Shown here piece after piece: positions 9,451 to 19,596 of a stretch of DNA of 64,000 bases. The stretch is from Pseudomonadota bacterium (GTDB lineage Bacteria; Pseudomonadota; Gammaproteobacteria; Thiotrichales; Thiotrichaceae). Each line of letters opens with the position of its first letter. Positions within the stretch are counted from its first letter, which is position 1. A program made the position numbers and the translations under genes. The notes beneath the pieces were generated by a model. That model saw only the letters and a program-made list of their open reading frames with translations, searched no databases and was not told the DNA's origin. The stretch spans positions 1 to 64,000 of the forward strand of contig PDPG01000044.1 in assembly GCA_002747455.1 (NCBI GenBank), written 5' to 3'.

Positions 9451-11772
9451 GTGAAATATTTTTGGTCGTTTATAAAAATTATGTGGCGCGTGTTTCGCAT
9501 TGCGTTGTTGGTTGCGATTGTCATGGGGGCGCTGGTCGCTGCAGCGTATGTGCTTAAACTTGATGATCAGGTGAAGACACAGTTTGCTGGGAAACTATGG
9601 GCTTTGCCCGCGCGGGTTTTCGCTCGACCATTAGAGCTTTACGAGGGGCAGACGCTGTTCGCGGACAATCTGGAAAAAGAGCTTCAGTTACTCAATTACA
9701 GCAAAGTTTCTGGTGCCCTTAGCGGTACGGGGCAGTTCAGTAGAGCAGGCAATACGTTTAGGATTCATTCGCGGGGTTTTCGTTTTGCTGAGGACACTGA
9801 GGCGGAGCGCGTGTTTCAGCTCACAATACGCAAGGGGCGCATCAGTTCATTAAAGCATTTGAACAACAATAGCCCGCTTAATCTGATGCGTATGGAGCCC
9901 TTGTTAATTGGTAACTTCTATCCCAGCCATAATGAAGATCGTGTCCTGGTGCAGTTAGATGAGGTTGCGCCTTTGTTGATCAAGGGCTTGATTGCAGTTG
10001 AGGATAAGAATTATTACGATCATGTGGGGGTAAACCCGAAGTCAATCATGCGTGCCCTCTTGGCGAATGCAAAAGCGGGTCAAATGGTGCAGGGGGGCAG
10101 TACGCTAACCCAGCAGTTGGTTAAAAACTTTTATTTAACCAATGAGCGTAGTCTTAAACGGAAAATCAATGAAGCGATTATGTCGCTGTTGTTGGAGCTC
10201 CACTATTCCAAAGAGAAGATTCTTGAGACTTATCTGAATGAAATCTACTTGGGGCAGAATAAAAAACGTGCGATTCATGGTTTTGGCTTGGCTTCGCAGT
10301 TTTATTTCAGCAAGCCAATTCGTGAACTGGAAACGGATCAGGTTGCCTTGTTGATTGGTATGGCGAAGGGAGCTTCCTACTATGACCCACGACGCTTTCC
10401 GGCCCGGGCCCTGGAACGTCGTAATCTCGTGCTGGATGTCATGGCGCGTGAAAAGGTAATTACCGCAGAAGAAGCGGCTATTAGTAAAGCAAAGCCGCTA
10501 CATATTACGGCGAATGCACCACCAAGTGTCAGTCCGTTTCCGGCCTATCTGGAGTTGGTGAAGTCGCAGCTACAGCGCGATTATCAAGAGGAAGACTTGC
10601 AAAGTGAGGGTTTGCTGATCTTCACGGCAATGGATCCTATTGTGCAGTTGATATCCGAAAAAGTACTGAGTAAGCGGGTTGCTGCTTTGGAGCGCAGCCA
10701 GCGCATTGCGCGCGGAAAACTTAACGGCGCATTGGTGGTGAGCAGTGTGCAAAATGGCGAGGTGTTGTCGGTTGTGGGGGGCCGGGATGTTCGGTACGCC
10801 GGATATAATCGTGCGATGGACGCCCGCCGACAAATTGGCTCTCTGGTTAAGCCGGGGGTGTATCTGGCAGCGCTGGAAAAGCCAAAAAAATATACGCTGT
10901 CCAGCTTGATTAGTGACGGGCCGGTGAAGGTGAAGCTGTCCAATGGCGATGTGTGGGAGCCAAATAACTACGATCATCGGGACTTGGGGAATGTGATACT
11001 TGAGGAAGCATTGGTTAAATCACGTAACACCCCAACGGTGCGTGTTGGCGTCACAATGGGCATGAATAACATTGTCGATAAATTGCATCAGATGGGAATT
11101 ACTCAGGAAATTCCCCCGTATCCTTCGGTTTTATTGGGTGCCTTGGAGCTATCTCCGCTGGAGGTGCAGCAGATGTATCAGACAATTGCCTCGGGTGGTA
11201 TGTATACGCCACTAAAATCAATTCGTAGTGTGATGGACTCCTTTGGGCGTACGCTGCGACGTTATCCGCTCAGTGTAAAACAAGTGACAACGCCAGAAGC
11301 AAACTACCTTCTGACATACGCGATGAATCAGGTAACAAAATCAGGGACAGCCAGTTATCTATCCAAGGTACTGCCTGCATGGAAGAACTCAGCGGGCAAA
11401 ACAGGGACGACCAATAATAAGCGGGATAGCTGGTATGCAGGGTTTACGGGGCAGCATGTGGCCTCGGTGTGGATTGGGCGTGATGACAATAAGGAAACAG
11501 GGCTGACAGGTGGCACTGGCGCCATTAAAGTATGGGGCGATCTATTTAGGGTGTTGCCGACGAAACCGCTGAAGCCGCCCAGACCTGCTCGGATCAGATT
11601 TGTCAAGATCGATAAGGAAACGGGGCTTTTGTATAACCGGGCCTGTGGTAAGCCGCTGACGATGCCTTTTATTCGTGGCACGCAGCCTCGTCGTTACCGT
11701 GTGTGTACGGTAGTGGCTCCGCCTGATGAAGAACAGGAACCAGCGGCAGTGCCAGTGGTGTCCGATCAATGA
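9451..11772 (+). CDS. mrcB: Bifunctional penicillin-binding protein 1B
   Basis: 773 aa; N-terminal TM, GT51 'AVEDKNYYDHVGVNPKSIMRA', 'GGSTLTQQLVKN', transpeptidase 'KTGTTNNKRDSWYAGFTG'. Confidence 0.95.
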   Translation: MKYFWSFIKIMWRVFRIALLVAIVMGALVAAAYVLKLDDQVKTQFAGKLWALPARVFARPLELYEGQTLFADNLEKELQLLNYSKVSGALSGTGQFSRAGNTFRIHSRGFRFAEDTEAERVFQLTIRKGRISSLKHLNNNSPLNLMRMEPLLIGNFYPSHNEDRVLVQLDEVAPLLIKGLIAVEDKNYYDHVGVNPKSIMRALLANAKAGQMVQGGSTLTQQLVKNFYLTNERSLKRKINEAIMSLLLELHYSKEKILETYLNEIYLGQNKKRAIHGFGLASQFYFSKPIRELETDQVALLIGMAKGASYYDPRRFPARALERRNLVLDVMAREKVITAEEAAISKAKPLHITANAPPSVSPFPAYLELVKSQLQRDYQEEDLQSEGLLIFTAMDPIVQLISEKVLSKRVAALERSQRIARGKLNGALVVSSVQNGEVLSVVGGRDVRYAGYNRAMDARRQIGSLVKPGVYLAALEKPKKYTLSSLISDGPVKVKLSNGDVWEPNNYDHRDLGNVILEEALVKSRNTPTVRVGVTMGMNNIVDKLHQMGITQEIPPYPSVLLGALELSPLEVQQMYQTIASGGMYTPLKSIRSVMDSFGRTLRRYPLSVKQVTTPEANYLLTYAMNQVTKSGTASYLSKVLPAWKNSAGKTGTTNNKRDSWYAGFTGQHVASVWIGRDDNKETGLTGGTGAIKVWGDLFRVLPTKPLKPPRPARIRFVKIDKETGLLYNRACGKPLTMPFIRGTQPRRYRVCTVVAPPDEEQEPAAVPVVSDQ

Positions 11773-11818
11773 GTTTAATGATAATTATTAATAGATGGTG
11801 GGAGTGCTCAAATAGCTC

Positions 11819-12673
11819 ATGTTAGTTAAGAATAGGGTTAGATTTTTTGTATTACTCATGGCAGGCGCTGGGGGTGTTGCCTGTTCTAATATTGAGCAAA
11901 GGCGTGCGCCAGAGCCCAATGTGAGGACGTTACCGCCATCGTCAGTTATCGCACCTCAGCGGCGTTCGCAGTTGCCACAAAATAGTTACATACCTCCTGA
12001 GTTCGAGGAATATAAACCGCAGGCTTTACCACAGTATCAGCCGCCACTGGAAAGTTTTGAGTCTTACGTGCCTGAAAAAGACTATGAGTCGGCATACACG
12101 ACACCACTTAATAACGGGCAGCTGGCTATGGTTGATAAGGCTCACAGGGTGAACCCTAGCGCGGGTCGGTCGAAGCCCAAGCCAGTCGTTTCAAAGCCCG
12201 TTAAGCAGAAGCCAGTTGAAGATTTGAGTAAGTATGAGCTGGATATTGACCCTTTCGCCGATGTTCCTGACCGTGAAGTATCGGAAGCTCAGTCAAAGAG
12301 CAACAGCAGTGGCTTGAAAAAGCCTGCACCAGTTGCCACCAAGCACTCGTTGTCGGCAGCGGCCAATGCTTTGTTGCTGGCTGCCAAGGCTGAGTCTGCG
12401 GTTGGCCGTCACGGTGCAGCGATGACCAAGGTAGAGCGTGCCCTGCGAATTGAGCCGCAAAGTGCATTACTGTGGTATGAGCTTGCCAGTCTGAATTATA
12501 AAAGCAAGATTTATGATCAGGCGATTAATCTGGCCAGAAAATCATTGCAGCTGTCCACGGGCAACCGCAGTCTGGTCAATAAAAATCTGGACCTGATGAG
12601 TAAGGCCGCAACCAAACAGGGGAATACTCAGGTTTTTAGCGAAGTACTTGATTATAAGAAAATGAATCTTTAA
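11819..12673 (+). CDS. TPR-repeat lipoprotein
   Basis: 284 aa; N-terminal lipobox-like 'MAGAGGVACS', Pro-rich linker, C-terminal TPR 'ALRIEPQSALLWYELASLNYKSKIYDQAINLARKSLQL'. Confidence 0.8.
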   Translation: MLVKNRVRFFVLLMAGAGGVACSNIEQRRAPEPNVRTLPPSSVIAPQRRSQLPQNSYIPPEFEEYKPQALPQYQPPLESFESYVPEKDYESAYTTPLNNGQLAMVDKAHRVNPSAGRSKPKPVVSKPVKQKPVEDLSKYELDIDPFADVPDREVSEAQSKSNSSGLKKPAPVATKHSLSAAANALLLAAKAESAVGRHGAAMTKVERALRIEPQSALLWYELASLNYKSKIYDQAINLARKSLQLSTGNRSLVNKNLDLMSKAATKQGNTQVFSEVLDYKKMNL

Positions 12674-14592
12674 TGGGGACGACAGACTGGCAGGCGTTGC
12701 TTGCAGAAGATGGGCCGGTTGCCAGTGTTATCTCTGGATTTCAGGTAAGACCTCAGCAGCAGGAGATGATGCAGGCGGTTTCCGAGGCGCTTGAGCATAA
12801 CGATTCGGTTGTGATTGAGGCGGGAACAGGGGTTGGAAAAACCTTTGCCTATTTGCTGCCTGCATTTCTTAGTGGCGGCAAGATCATTATCTCCACTGGC
12901 AGCAAGACGCTTCAGGATCAGCTTTTCCTGAAAGACCTTCCACTAGTGCAAAAGGCACTCAAAGCTAATACGCAAACGGCGTTACTGAAAGGGCGCGCGA
13001 ATTATCTGTGTAAGCACCGTATGCGCTTGGCGCAGATGGAGGCACGTTTCAAGAACAAAGTATCTATTTCTCATCTGCGCAAAATTGATGACTGGGCGTT
13101 CGTAACGGACTCGGGTGATATTACAGAGTTAAGTAGCGTCCCTCAGGATTCTGAAGTTTGGCCAAGTGTGACTTCCACAACGGATAATTGTCTGGGGACG
13201 GAGTGTGCGGATTATCAGGAGTGCTATGTTGTACAAGCCCGCCGTAATGCACAGGAAGCAGATATTGTGGTGGTTAACCATCACCTGTTTTTTGCAGATC
13301 TAGCCTTGAAAGAAGAAGGCTTTGGTGAATTATTGCCAAGTGCCAATGCCGTTATTTTAGATGAAGCGCACCAGCTTCCCGAAACGGCTTCCACATTTTT
13401 TAGTGAAATTTTAAGTAGCCGTCAATTGCAGGAATTTTCCAGAGACACGACCGCCGAATGTCTTGAGTATGCTGCGGATATGGGCGAGTTACGTGATCAA
13501 TTGGCTGTGCTTGATAAAGTGGTGCTTGATTTGCGTTTGGCAATGGATCAACCGGGGCTGCGTGAGCCGTGGTATAAAATTCGGGATAAAGCACCTATTC
13601 AGCGCGAGCTGCAAAATTTAGTCGATATAATGGACGACTTGTTGGAGCAACTAGACATTGCCAGTGAGCGAAGTAAGGGGCTGAAGGCATGTCATGAGCG
13701 CTTGTGTATCCAGCGACAGCGTTTGCAAAACTTTCGGGAACCCAAACCTGAAACGGTGCAATGGTATGAAACCTATACCCGTTCCTTTTCCTTGATCTCA
13801 ACACCTTTGGAAATTGCGGAGCCCTTCCGCAAACAGCTTACGGCTTATCCTTGTGCATGGGTGTTGACCTCGGCGACGCTGACGGTTGGTCATTCATTTG
13901 AGCATTTCACACAACGAATTGGTTTGGAAGCACCAAAAACATTACAGTTGGATAGCCCGTTTGACTATTGGCATAATGCCTTGCTGTTTGCCCCACCAAA
14001 TATGCCAGAGCCGCAACATGGCGACTTCATTCCGCGCCTAGTTGAGGAAGCAATTCCAGTGATTGAGTCGGCGAAGGGGCGAACCTTTATGTTGTTCACC
14101 AGTTACCGAGCCTTGAATCAGGCAGCAGAGTTATTAAAAGCGGCAATTGATTACCCCATTCTGGTGCAGGGTGATACATCGCAAGCGGAAATGATTAGCC
14201 AGTTTAAAACCTTGGGCAATGCTGTTTTGATGGGTACCAGTACCTTCTGGGAAGGGGTCGATGTACGTGGTGATGCACTCAGTTGTGTCATTATCGACAA
14301 ATTGCCATTTGCCTCACCGGGTGATCCGGTATTGGAAGCGCGCATTAAATCCATTCGGGAACATGGGGGCAATCCATTTAATGAGTATCAGCTACCGCAA
14401 GCGGTGATTGCGATGAAACAGGGCGTGGGGCGCCTAATCCGTGGTGAGCAAGATAAAGGCGTATTGATGATTTGTGATCCGCGTTTGCGCAGTAAATCCT
14501 ACGGGAGAACTTTTTTGGAGAGTCTGCCCAGAGTGCCAAGAACCAGTAAACAAGAGGTGGTAAAGCGATTCTTTGCCAAAATTGAAGCATGA
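12673..14592 (+). CDS. yoaA: DinG/XPD-family ATP-dependent helicase YoaA
   Basis: 639 aa; Walker A 'EAGTGVGKTFAYLLP', 'DEAHQLPE' box, Cys-containing Fe-S region, C-terminal 'QGVGRLIRGEQDKG'. Confidence 0.92.
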   Translation: MGTTDWQALLAEDGPVASVISGFQVRPQQQEMMQAVSEALEHNDSVVIEAGTGVGKTFAYLLPAFLSGGKIIISTGSKTLQDQLFLKDLPLVQKALKANTQTALLKGRANYLCKHRMRLAQMEARFKNKVSISHLRKIDDWAFVTDSGDITELSSVPQDSEVWPSVTSTTDNCLGTECADYQECYVVQARRNAQEADIVVVNHHLFFADLALKEEGFGELLPSANAVILDEAHQLPETASTFFSEILSSRQLQEFSRDTTAECLEYAADMGELRDQLAVLDKVVLDLRLAMDQPGLREPWYKIRDKAPIQRELQNLVDIMDDLLEQLDIASERSKGLKACHERLCIQRQRLQNFREPKPETVQWYETYTRSFSLISTPLEIAEPFRKQLTAYPCAWVLTSATLTVGHSFEHFTQRIGLEAPKTLQLDSPFDYWHNALLFAPPNMPEPQHGDFIPRLVEEAIPVIESAKGRTFMLFTSYRALNQAAELLKAAIDYPILVQGDTSQAEMISQFKTLGNAVLMGTSTFWEGVDVRGDALSCVIIDKLPFASPGDPVLEARIKSIREHGGNPFNEYQLPQAVIAMKQGVGRLIRGEQDKGVLMICDPRLRSKSYGRTFLESLPRVPRTSKQEVVKRFFAKIEA

Positions 14593-15290
14593 AAATTCTT
14601 GCGATAGAAACCGCGACAGAAGCATGTTCCGCTGCCATTTATAAGGATGGTGAGATTTTTCACCGTTATGAATTGGCACCACGGCAGCATACGCAGTTGA
14701 TTTTACCCATGATGGACGCGGTACTTGCGGAGGCCAGTGTTGATCGTAGTGATTTGGATGCAATTGCTTTTGGGCGAGGGCCGGGTGCATTTACTGGCGT
14801 AAGAATTGCGGTGGGCATTGCTCAGGGGTTGGCATTGGCACTGGATAAGCCACTCATCGGTATTTCAACCCTAGCGGCTATGGCACAACAGGTTCTGGAT
14901 ACACACAATGTTGATGAGCTGCGCTTAATACCAGCGATTGATGCCCGCATGAATGAAGTGTATTGGGGATGTTACACAAGTCAGCAAGGTGAAGTCGCTT
15001 TGCAGGGCGAGGAGTATGTCGCATCACCAGAAGTGTTGCTGCAGCAGTCGTCTGAGAAGGCGTGTGTACTGGGCAGTGGCTGGGAGATGTATCATGCAGC
15101 TGTATTTGACACGTCACCGCCGTGGATTCAACAAACAGTTAAAAATATCTTCCCCAGTGCTTACTATGTGGCAAAACTGGCAGCCTCGGCGTATCTCCGA
15201 GGTGAACAAATGGATGCTGCGGATGCAGAGCCTGTCTATCTTAGAAATAATGTGGCCAAGAAAAAAGGCGAGCAGGGCGGCACTAACTAA
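14589..15290 (+). CDS. tsaB: tRNA t6A37 threonylcarbamoyltransferase complex subunit TsaB
   Basis: 233 aa; 'MKILAIETATEACSAAI', 'GRGPGAFTGVRIAVGIAQGLAL'; overlaps yoaA by 4 nt. Confidence 0.95.
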   Translation: MKILAIETATEACSAAIYKDGEIFHRYELAPRQHTQLILPMMDAVLAEASVDRSDLDAIAFGRGPGAFTGVRIAVGIAQGLALALDKPLIGISTLAAMAQQVLDTHNVDELRLIPAIDARMNEVYWGCYTSQQGEVALQGEEYVASPEVLLQQSSEKACVLGSGWEMYHAAVFDTSPPWIQQTVKNIFPSAYYVAKLAASAYLRGEQMDAADAEPVYLRNNVAKKKGEQGGTN

Positions 15291-16334
15291 ATGGACTTTT
15301 CACGCACAGAAAATGCAGCAACGCTGCAAGGTGATATGCGTAGCCACCACGAGGACTTTCAAGTTGATGAAATTCCCGACTTTTTGCCAACGGGCGAGGG
15401 AGAGCACGTCTGCCTGAAAGTCCGAAAAACGGGGCAAAATACGGAATGGGTCGGTAAACAACTGGCTGATATTGCCGGGATTGCACGTCGTGATGTGTCG
15501 TATGCTGGTCTAAAGGATCGTCACGCAGTCACTACCCAATGGTTTAGTGTGTGGCTGCCGGGTCAAGAGGCACCAAATTGGTCGGAGCACTTGCCTGAGT
15601 CTATTGAAATACTCGAGGAAGTCCGGCACCACCGCAAGGTGCGTATTGGCACATTGAAGGGGAATCGCTTCAAGTTAATCCTGAGAAACTGTCAGGGCGA
15701 CCGAGCTCAATTAGCCGAGACGCTGGCAGTGATAGCCACACAGGGCGTACCCAATTACTTTGGCCCACAGCGTTTTGGGCATGAATTTCATAATATTGAA
15801 CGGGCAACACTGTGGTTTGGTAGTGACATCAAGCCCAAAGCTCGCCACCAAAAAAAAATGTATGTCTCTGCAGCTCGTTCGTTGATCTTTAATCAATACC
15901 TTTCCCATCGTGTTGACACGGCTTGCTGGAACCAGGCGCTTGATGGCGATGTGTATCAATTAGAGGGCACAAATAGTTGCTTCTACGAGGCCTTGGACGA
16001 GACCATCATGCAGCGTGTGGCGGAGTATGATCTTCATCCGACAGGGCCAATGTGGGGTGCTGGAGCCTTGATGACCCACGGTAATGTCAGGCAGCTTGAA
16101 CAGGAGATTGCAGATACGCAGACATTACTGTGTCAAGGCTTGGAAAAACAGGGGCTAAAGCAGGATCGTCGTGCGTTGCGGCTAATGGTGGGTGAGTTAG
16201 GCCATCAGTGGCTGACAGAAAATTGCTTGGAGCTGCGCTTTAGTTTGCCACCCGGAAGCTATGCCACGAGTGTGCTGCGTGAATTAGGTGAGTTCAGAAA
16301 TGTCGCTGAACTAAATAGAGCCCAGCCAGCCTAA
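15291..16334 (+). CDS. truD: tRNA pseudouridine(13) synthase TruD
   Basis: 347 aa; 'ARRDVSYAGLKDRHAVTTQWFSV', 'GVPNYFGPQRFGHE', 'LPPGSYATSVLRELG'. Confidence 0.96.
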   Translation: MDFSRTENAATLQGDMRSHHEDFQVDEIPDFLPTGEGEHVCLKVRKTGQNTEWVGKQLADIAGIARRDVSYAGLKDRHAVTTQWFSVWLPGQEAPNWSEHLPESIEILEEVRHHRKVRIGTLKGNRFKLILRNCQGDRAQLAETLAVIATQGVPNYFGPQRFGHEFHNIERATLWFGSDIKPKARHQKKMYVSAARSLIFNQYLSHRVDTACWNQALDGDVYQLEGTNSCFYEALDETIMQRVAEYDLHPTGPMWGAGALMTHGNVRQLEQEIADTQTLLCQGLEKQGLKQDRRALRLMVGELGHQWLTENCLELRFSLPPGSYATSVLRELGEFRNVAELNRAQPA

Positions 16335-16337
16335 TGC

Positions 16338-17090
16338 TTGGTGAAGGATAGTAACCGGCTTTACGGGCGGCGGGGTGTGTTTATTTTGAAAAGATCTAGG
16401 CAGTTTTTAATACTAATCATCGTCGCCTTCGGCATGCTAGAGACCGCTTTTGCTGCCGGTTGCTTGCAAGCCACGCCACTCGCCATTGAACGAAAATCGG
16501 CTATTCACGCTGGAGTCATTGATCAAGCCGCTCGCCGCTATCATCTTGATCGTGAACTTATTCAGGCCGTGATTGCCGTTGAGTCCTGCTTTAATTCGCG
16601 TGCCGTATCTCCGGCGGGTGCAGAGGGTTTGATGCAACTCATGCCCGCTACCGCTGAGCGATTTGGCGTGTCCGATAGCTTCAATTCGAAACAAAATATT
16701 CTGGCAGGTGCTCGTTATTTGGCATGGCTGAAGAGGCGTTTTGCTGGAAACCTGCAACATGCAGTCGCTGCCTATAACGCTGGAGAAGGTGTGGTAGCAC
16801 AGTACGGAGGAATTCCACCGTATAAAGAGACGCAAAGATACGTCAAAAATGTCATGAGCATTTATTCAAAATTGGCACCGGATAAGGCAGTAAAACACCG
16901 TAAGACAATTGCAAACGGGACGGTTTATTTTCCTTATGCACCTTTAAACAAGGTGGCTCGCCATCGGCAGTCTGGTCGTGTCCATATGGCCGTTCCCAAA
17001 CCCGCTCCCCTGAAACCACTGACCGGAAAGCCAGGTCGTCAGGGGATTGAATACATGCGCAGACACGCTCCACACTTATTCAGAAAGTAG
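16338..17090 (+). CDS. Lytic transglycosylase (SLT domain), secreted; start uncertain (TTG at 16386 would place a signal peptide at the N-terminus)
   Basis: 'YHLDRELIQAVIAVESCFNSRAVSPAGAEGLMQLMPATAERFGV', 'GARYLAWL...AVAAYNAGEGVV'. Confidence 0.92.
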   Translation: MVKDSNRLYGRRGVFILKRSRQFLILIIVAFGMLETAFAAGCLQATPLAIERKSAIHAGVIDQAARRYHLDRELIQAVIAVESCFNSRAVSPAGAEGLMQLMPATAERFGVSDSFNSKQNILAGARYLAWLKRRFAGNLQHAVAAYNAGEGVVAQYGGIPPYKETQRYVKNVMSIYSKLAPDKAVKHRKTIANGTVYFPYAPLNKVARHRQSGRVHMAVPKPAPLKPLTGKPGRQGIEYMRRHAPHLFRK

Positions 17091-17098
17091 TGAATGCT

Positions 17099-17245
17099 TT
17101 AAAACGGCATGGCCTGAGTAATGACTTCGTCGTTCTTTTCGATCTTATCGGCTGATATTGCAACAGAGCTAATAACGGCTAAAGTGAAAATGATCAGAGT
17201 GCAAACCAGAAAGTAAGTGCGATTATTTTTATAAGAAGAGTTCAT
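17099..17245 (-). CDS. Possible 48-aa single-TM or secreted micro-protein MNSSYKNNRTYFLVCTLIIFTLAVISSVAISADKIEKNDEVITQAMPF
   Basis: Read directly from the reverse strand; ATG preceded by purine-rich AGGGAAAA; hydrophobic segment followed by charged tail; not in the ORF track because of the length cutoff. Confidence 0.45.
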   Translation of the reverse strand: MNSSYKNNRTYFLVCTLIIFTLAVISSVAISADKIEKNDEVITQAMPF

Positions 17246-17399
17246 TATTTTTCCCTGATGGTTTGGTTGATATCAGTATTTTTTCTAATATTAATGTATA
17301 AGAATTAATCAGTGCTTAATATGGGTAGCATGTTTCCGCGAGTAGGCACTGCCACGGTTCCTCAAGTACCAAACAACCAGACGATAGGCTCTGGAGTTA

Positions 17400-17459
17400 A
17401 TGAACATCAGGAATTTGAGTTATTTGGCGGCTAGGCATAACATATCGGCAAATTCCTGA
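17400..17459 (+). promoter_or_regulatory. leuC leader: 11-bp inverted repeat (17407-17417 / 17449-17459) with an overlapping 19-codon ORF MNIRNLSYLAARHNISANS
   Basis: TCAGGAATTTG ... CAAATTCCTGA perfect 11-bp arms, 31-nt loop; ATG at 17400 with GGAG upstream; TGA stop lies in the right arm, 13 nt before the leuC ATG. Confidence 0.5.
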
Positions 17460-17472
17460 GGGGTGAGAAGAA

Positions 17473-18891
17473 ATGGCTGGAAAGACTTTATACGATAAAT
17501 TGTGGGATGCCCATGTGGTACGGCAGGATGAGGATGGCACGGCACTGTTGTACATCGACCGACATTTGATACACGAAGTCACCTCACCGCAGGCGTTTGA
17601 CGGACTCCGTATGGCAGGTCGTTCGCTGTGGCGTACGGCTTCGATTTTGGCGGTGCCGGATCACAATGTACCAACAACACAGTCAGATCGGGGGCAGGGA
17701 ACGGCGGGTATTAGTGACCCTGTATCAAAAGTTCAGATTGAAACGCTGAATCAGAATTGTGCTGATTTTGATGTGACTGAGTTCATGATGGATGATATTC
17801 GTCAGGGTATTGTGCATGTGATTGGGCCAGAGCAGGGCGCAACGCTGCCGGGCATGACACTGGTCTGTGGTGACTCTCATACCTCGACACATGGTGCGTT
17901 TGGTGCGCTGGCGCATGGTATCGGAACTTCTGAGGTGGAGCACGTGATGGCCACGCAGTGCCTGATTCAGAAGAAAATGAAAAATATGCTGGTGCGTGTC
18001 AATGGTAAAGTGGGGCCGGGGGTGACAGCAAAAGATATCGCACTGGCGATTATTGGCGAGATCGGCACCGCCGGTGGGACAGGTTGTGCGATTGAGTTTG
18101 CCGGTGAGGCCATTAGTGACTTGAGTATGGAAGGTCGTATGACCGTTTGTAATATGGCCATTGAAGCGGGTGCGCGCTCCGGCATGATTGCGGTGGATCA
18201 AACCACGATTGATTATGTGAAGGGGCGACCATTTTCACCAAAGGGGGCGCAGTGGGACTTGGCGGTTGCAGCCTGGTCGGATCTAAAGTCCGATGAGGAT
18301 GCAGAGTTTGATCATGTGGTTGAGCTAAACGCTGCCGATATTATGCCTCAAGTAACATGGGGAACGTCGCCGGAAATGGTGCTGCCCGTGGGCGCCAGTG
18401 TGCCAAATCCCGCAGATGAGAACGATGCGGTGAAACGTCGTGGCATTCAATCTGCTCTGGACTATATGGGGCTGAAAGCAGGGCAGCCGATTGAGCAAAT
18501 CGACATTGATAAAGTCTTTATTGGGTCATGCACCAACTCGCGTATTGAGGATATGCGAGCTGCTGCTGCAGTGGTGAAGGGGCGTAAAGTGGCGAATAAT
18601 GTGACATTGGCAATGGTGGTTGCAGGCTCTGGTTTGGTCAAGAAGCAGGCAGAAGATGAAGGATTGGATGCCATCTTTAAAGCGGCGGGCTTTGAATGGC
18701 GTGAGCCAGGTTGCTCCATGTGCTTGGCGATGAATGCTGATCGCCTTGAGCCGGGGGAGCGTTGTGCCTCTACCTCGAATCGGAATTTTGAAGGCCGCCA
18801 AGGGCCGGGTGGTCGCACGCACCTTGTAAGTCCGGCGATGGCTGCCGCTGCCGCAGTTTGTGGTCACTTCACAGATGTCAGGAGTCTCTGA
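17473..18891 (+). CDS. leuC: 3-isopropylmalate dehydratase large subunit
   Basis: 472 aa; '[16 protein letters not shown]', '[32 protein letters not shown]', '[16 protein letters not shown]'. Confidence 0.97.
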   Translation: MAGKTLYDKLWDAHVVRQDEDGTALLYIDRHLIHEVTSPQAFDGLRMAGRSLWRTASILAVPDHNVPTTQSDRGQGTAGISDPVSKVQIETLNQNCADFDVTEFMMDDIRQGIVHVIGPEQGATLPGMTLVCGDSHTSTHGAFGALAHGIGTSEVEHVMATQCLIQKKMKNMLVRVNGKVGPGVTAKDIALAIIGEIGTAGGTGCAIEFAGEAISDLSMEGRMTVCNMAIEAGARSGMIAVDQTTIDYVKGRPFSPKGAQWDLAVAAWSDLKSDEDAEFDHVVELNAADIMPQVTWGTSPEMVLPVGASVPNPADENDAVKRRGIQSALDYMGLKAGQPIEQIDIDKVFIGSCTNSRIEDMRAAAAVVKGRKVANNVTLAMVVAGSGLVKKQAEDEGLDAIFKAAGFEWREPGCSMCLAMNADRLEPGERCASTSNRNFEGRQGPGGRTHLVSPAMAAAAAVCGHFTDVRSL

Positions 18892-19529
18892 TGGAAAAAT
18901 TTACCATTCATTGTGGCATCGTGGTGCCTCTGGATCGTTCGAATGTGGATACTGATGCGATCCTCCCAAAGCAGTATCTCAAATCCATTAAACGCAGTGG
19001 CTTTGGCCCAGCCTTGTTTGATGATTGGCGTTATCTTGAACTGGGCGAGCCGGGGATGGATCACTCAGCGCGTACACTTAATCCCGACTTTATTTTGAAT
19101 CAACCACGTTATGCTGGCGCCTCTATCTTGTTGGCTCGGCAAAACTTTGGTTGTGGCTCATCTCGTGAACACGCCGTTTGGGCGTTCACTGGCGCAGGTT
19201 TCAGAGCAGTCATTGCGCCAAGCTTTGCGGATATATTCTTTAACAATAGCTTTAAAAATGGCTTCTTACCGGTTGTTTTATCAGAAGAAATTGTCTCTGT
19301 CTTGTTTAAGCAAGTTGAACAAAATGAGGGCTATCGACTTACTATTACCTTACCGGATCAGGTGGTAGAAACGCCGGCCGGAGAGCGCTATCCCTTTGAA
19401 ATTGATGAATTTCGTAAGTATTGCCTGATGAATGGTCTGGATGATATCGCGCTAACGCTTAAGCATGCGGATGCGATTCGTGCCTATGAAGAAAAGCGAA
19501 GAACAGCGGCTCCCTGGTTATTTGATTAG
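18891..19529 (+). CDS. leuD: 3-isopropylmalate dehydratase small subunit (ATG at 18891; ORF track starts upstream)
   Basis: '[39 protein letters not shown]', '[21 protein letters not shown]'. Confidence 0.97.
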   Translation: MEKFTIHCGIVVPLDRSNVDTDAILPKQYLKSIKRSGFGPALFDDWRYLELGEPGMDHSARTLNPDFILNQPRYAGASILLARQNFGCGSSREHAVWAFTGAGFRAVIAPSFADIFFNNSFKNGFLPVVLSEEIVSVLFKQVEQNEGYRLTITLPDQVVETPAGERYPFEIDEFRKYCLMNGLDDIALTLKHADAIRAYEEKRRTAAPWLFD

Positions 19530-19596
19530 CCTATTTTTATTGGATTATCAATAAATTACCCGTCTATTGTTACATAGCAAATTAAGGAAGGTTTAA

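Noticed and set aside
17725-18201. 158-aa minus-strand ORF (His/Thr-rich)
   Set aside because: Lies wholly antisense inside leuC; typical shadow ORF.
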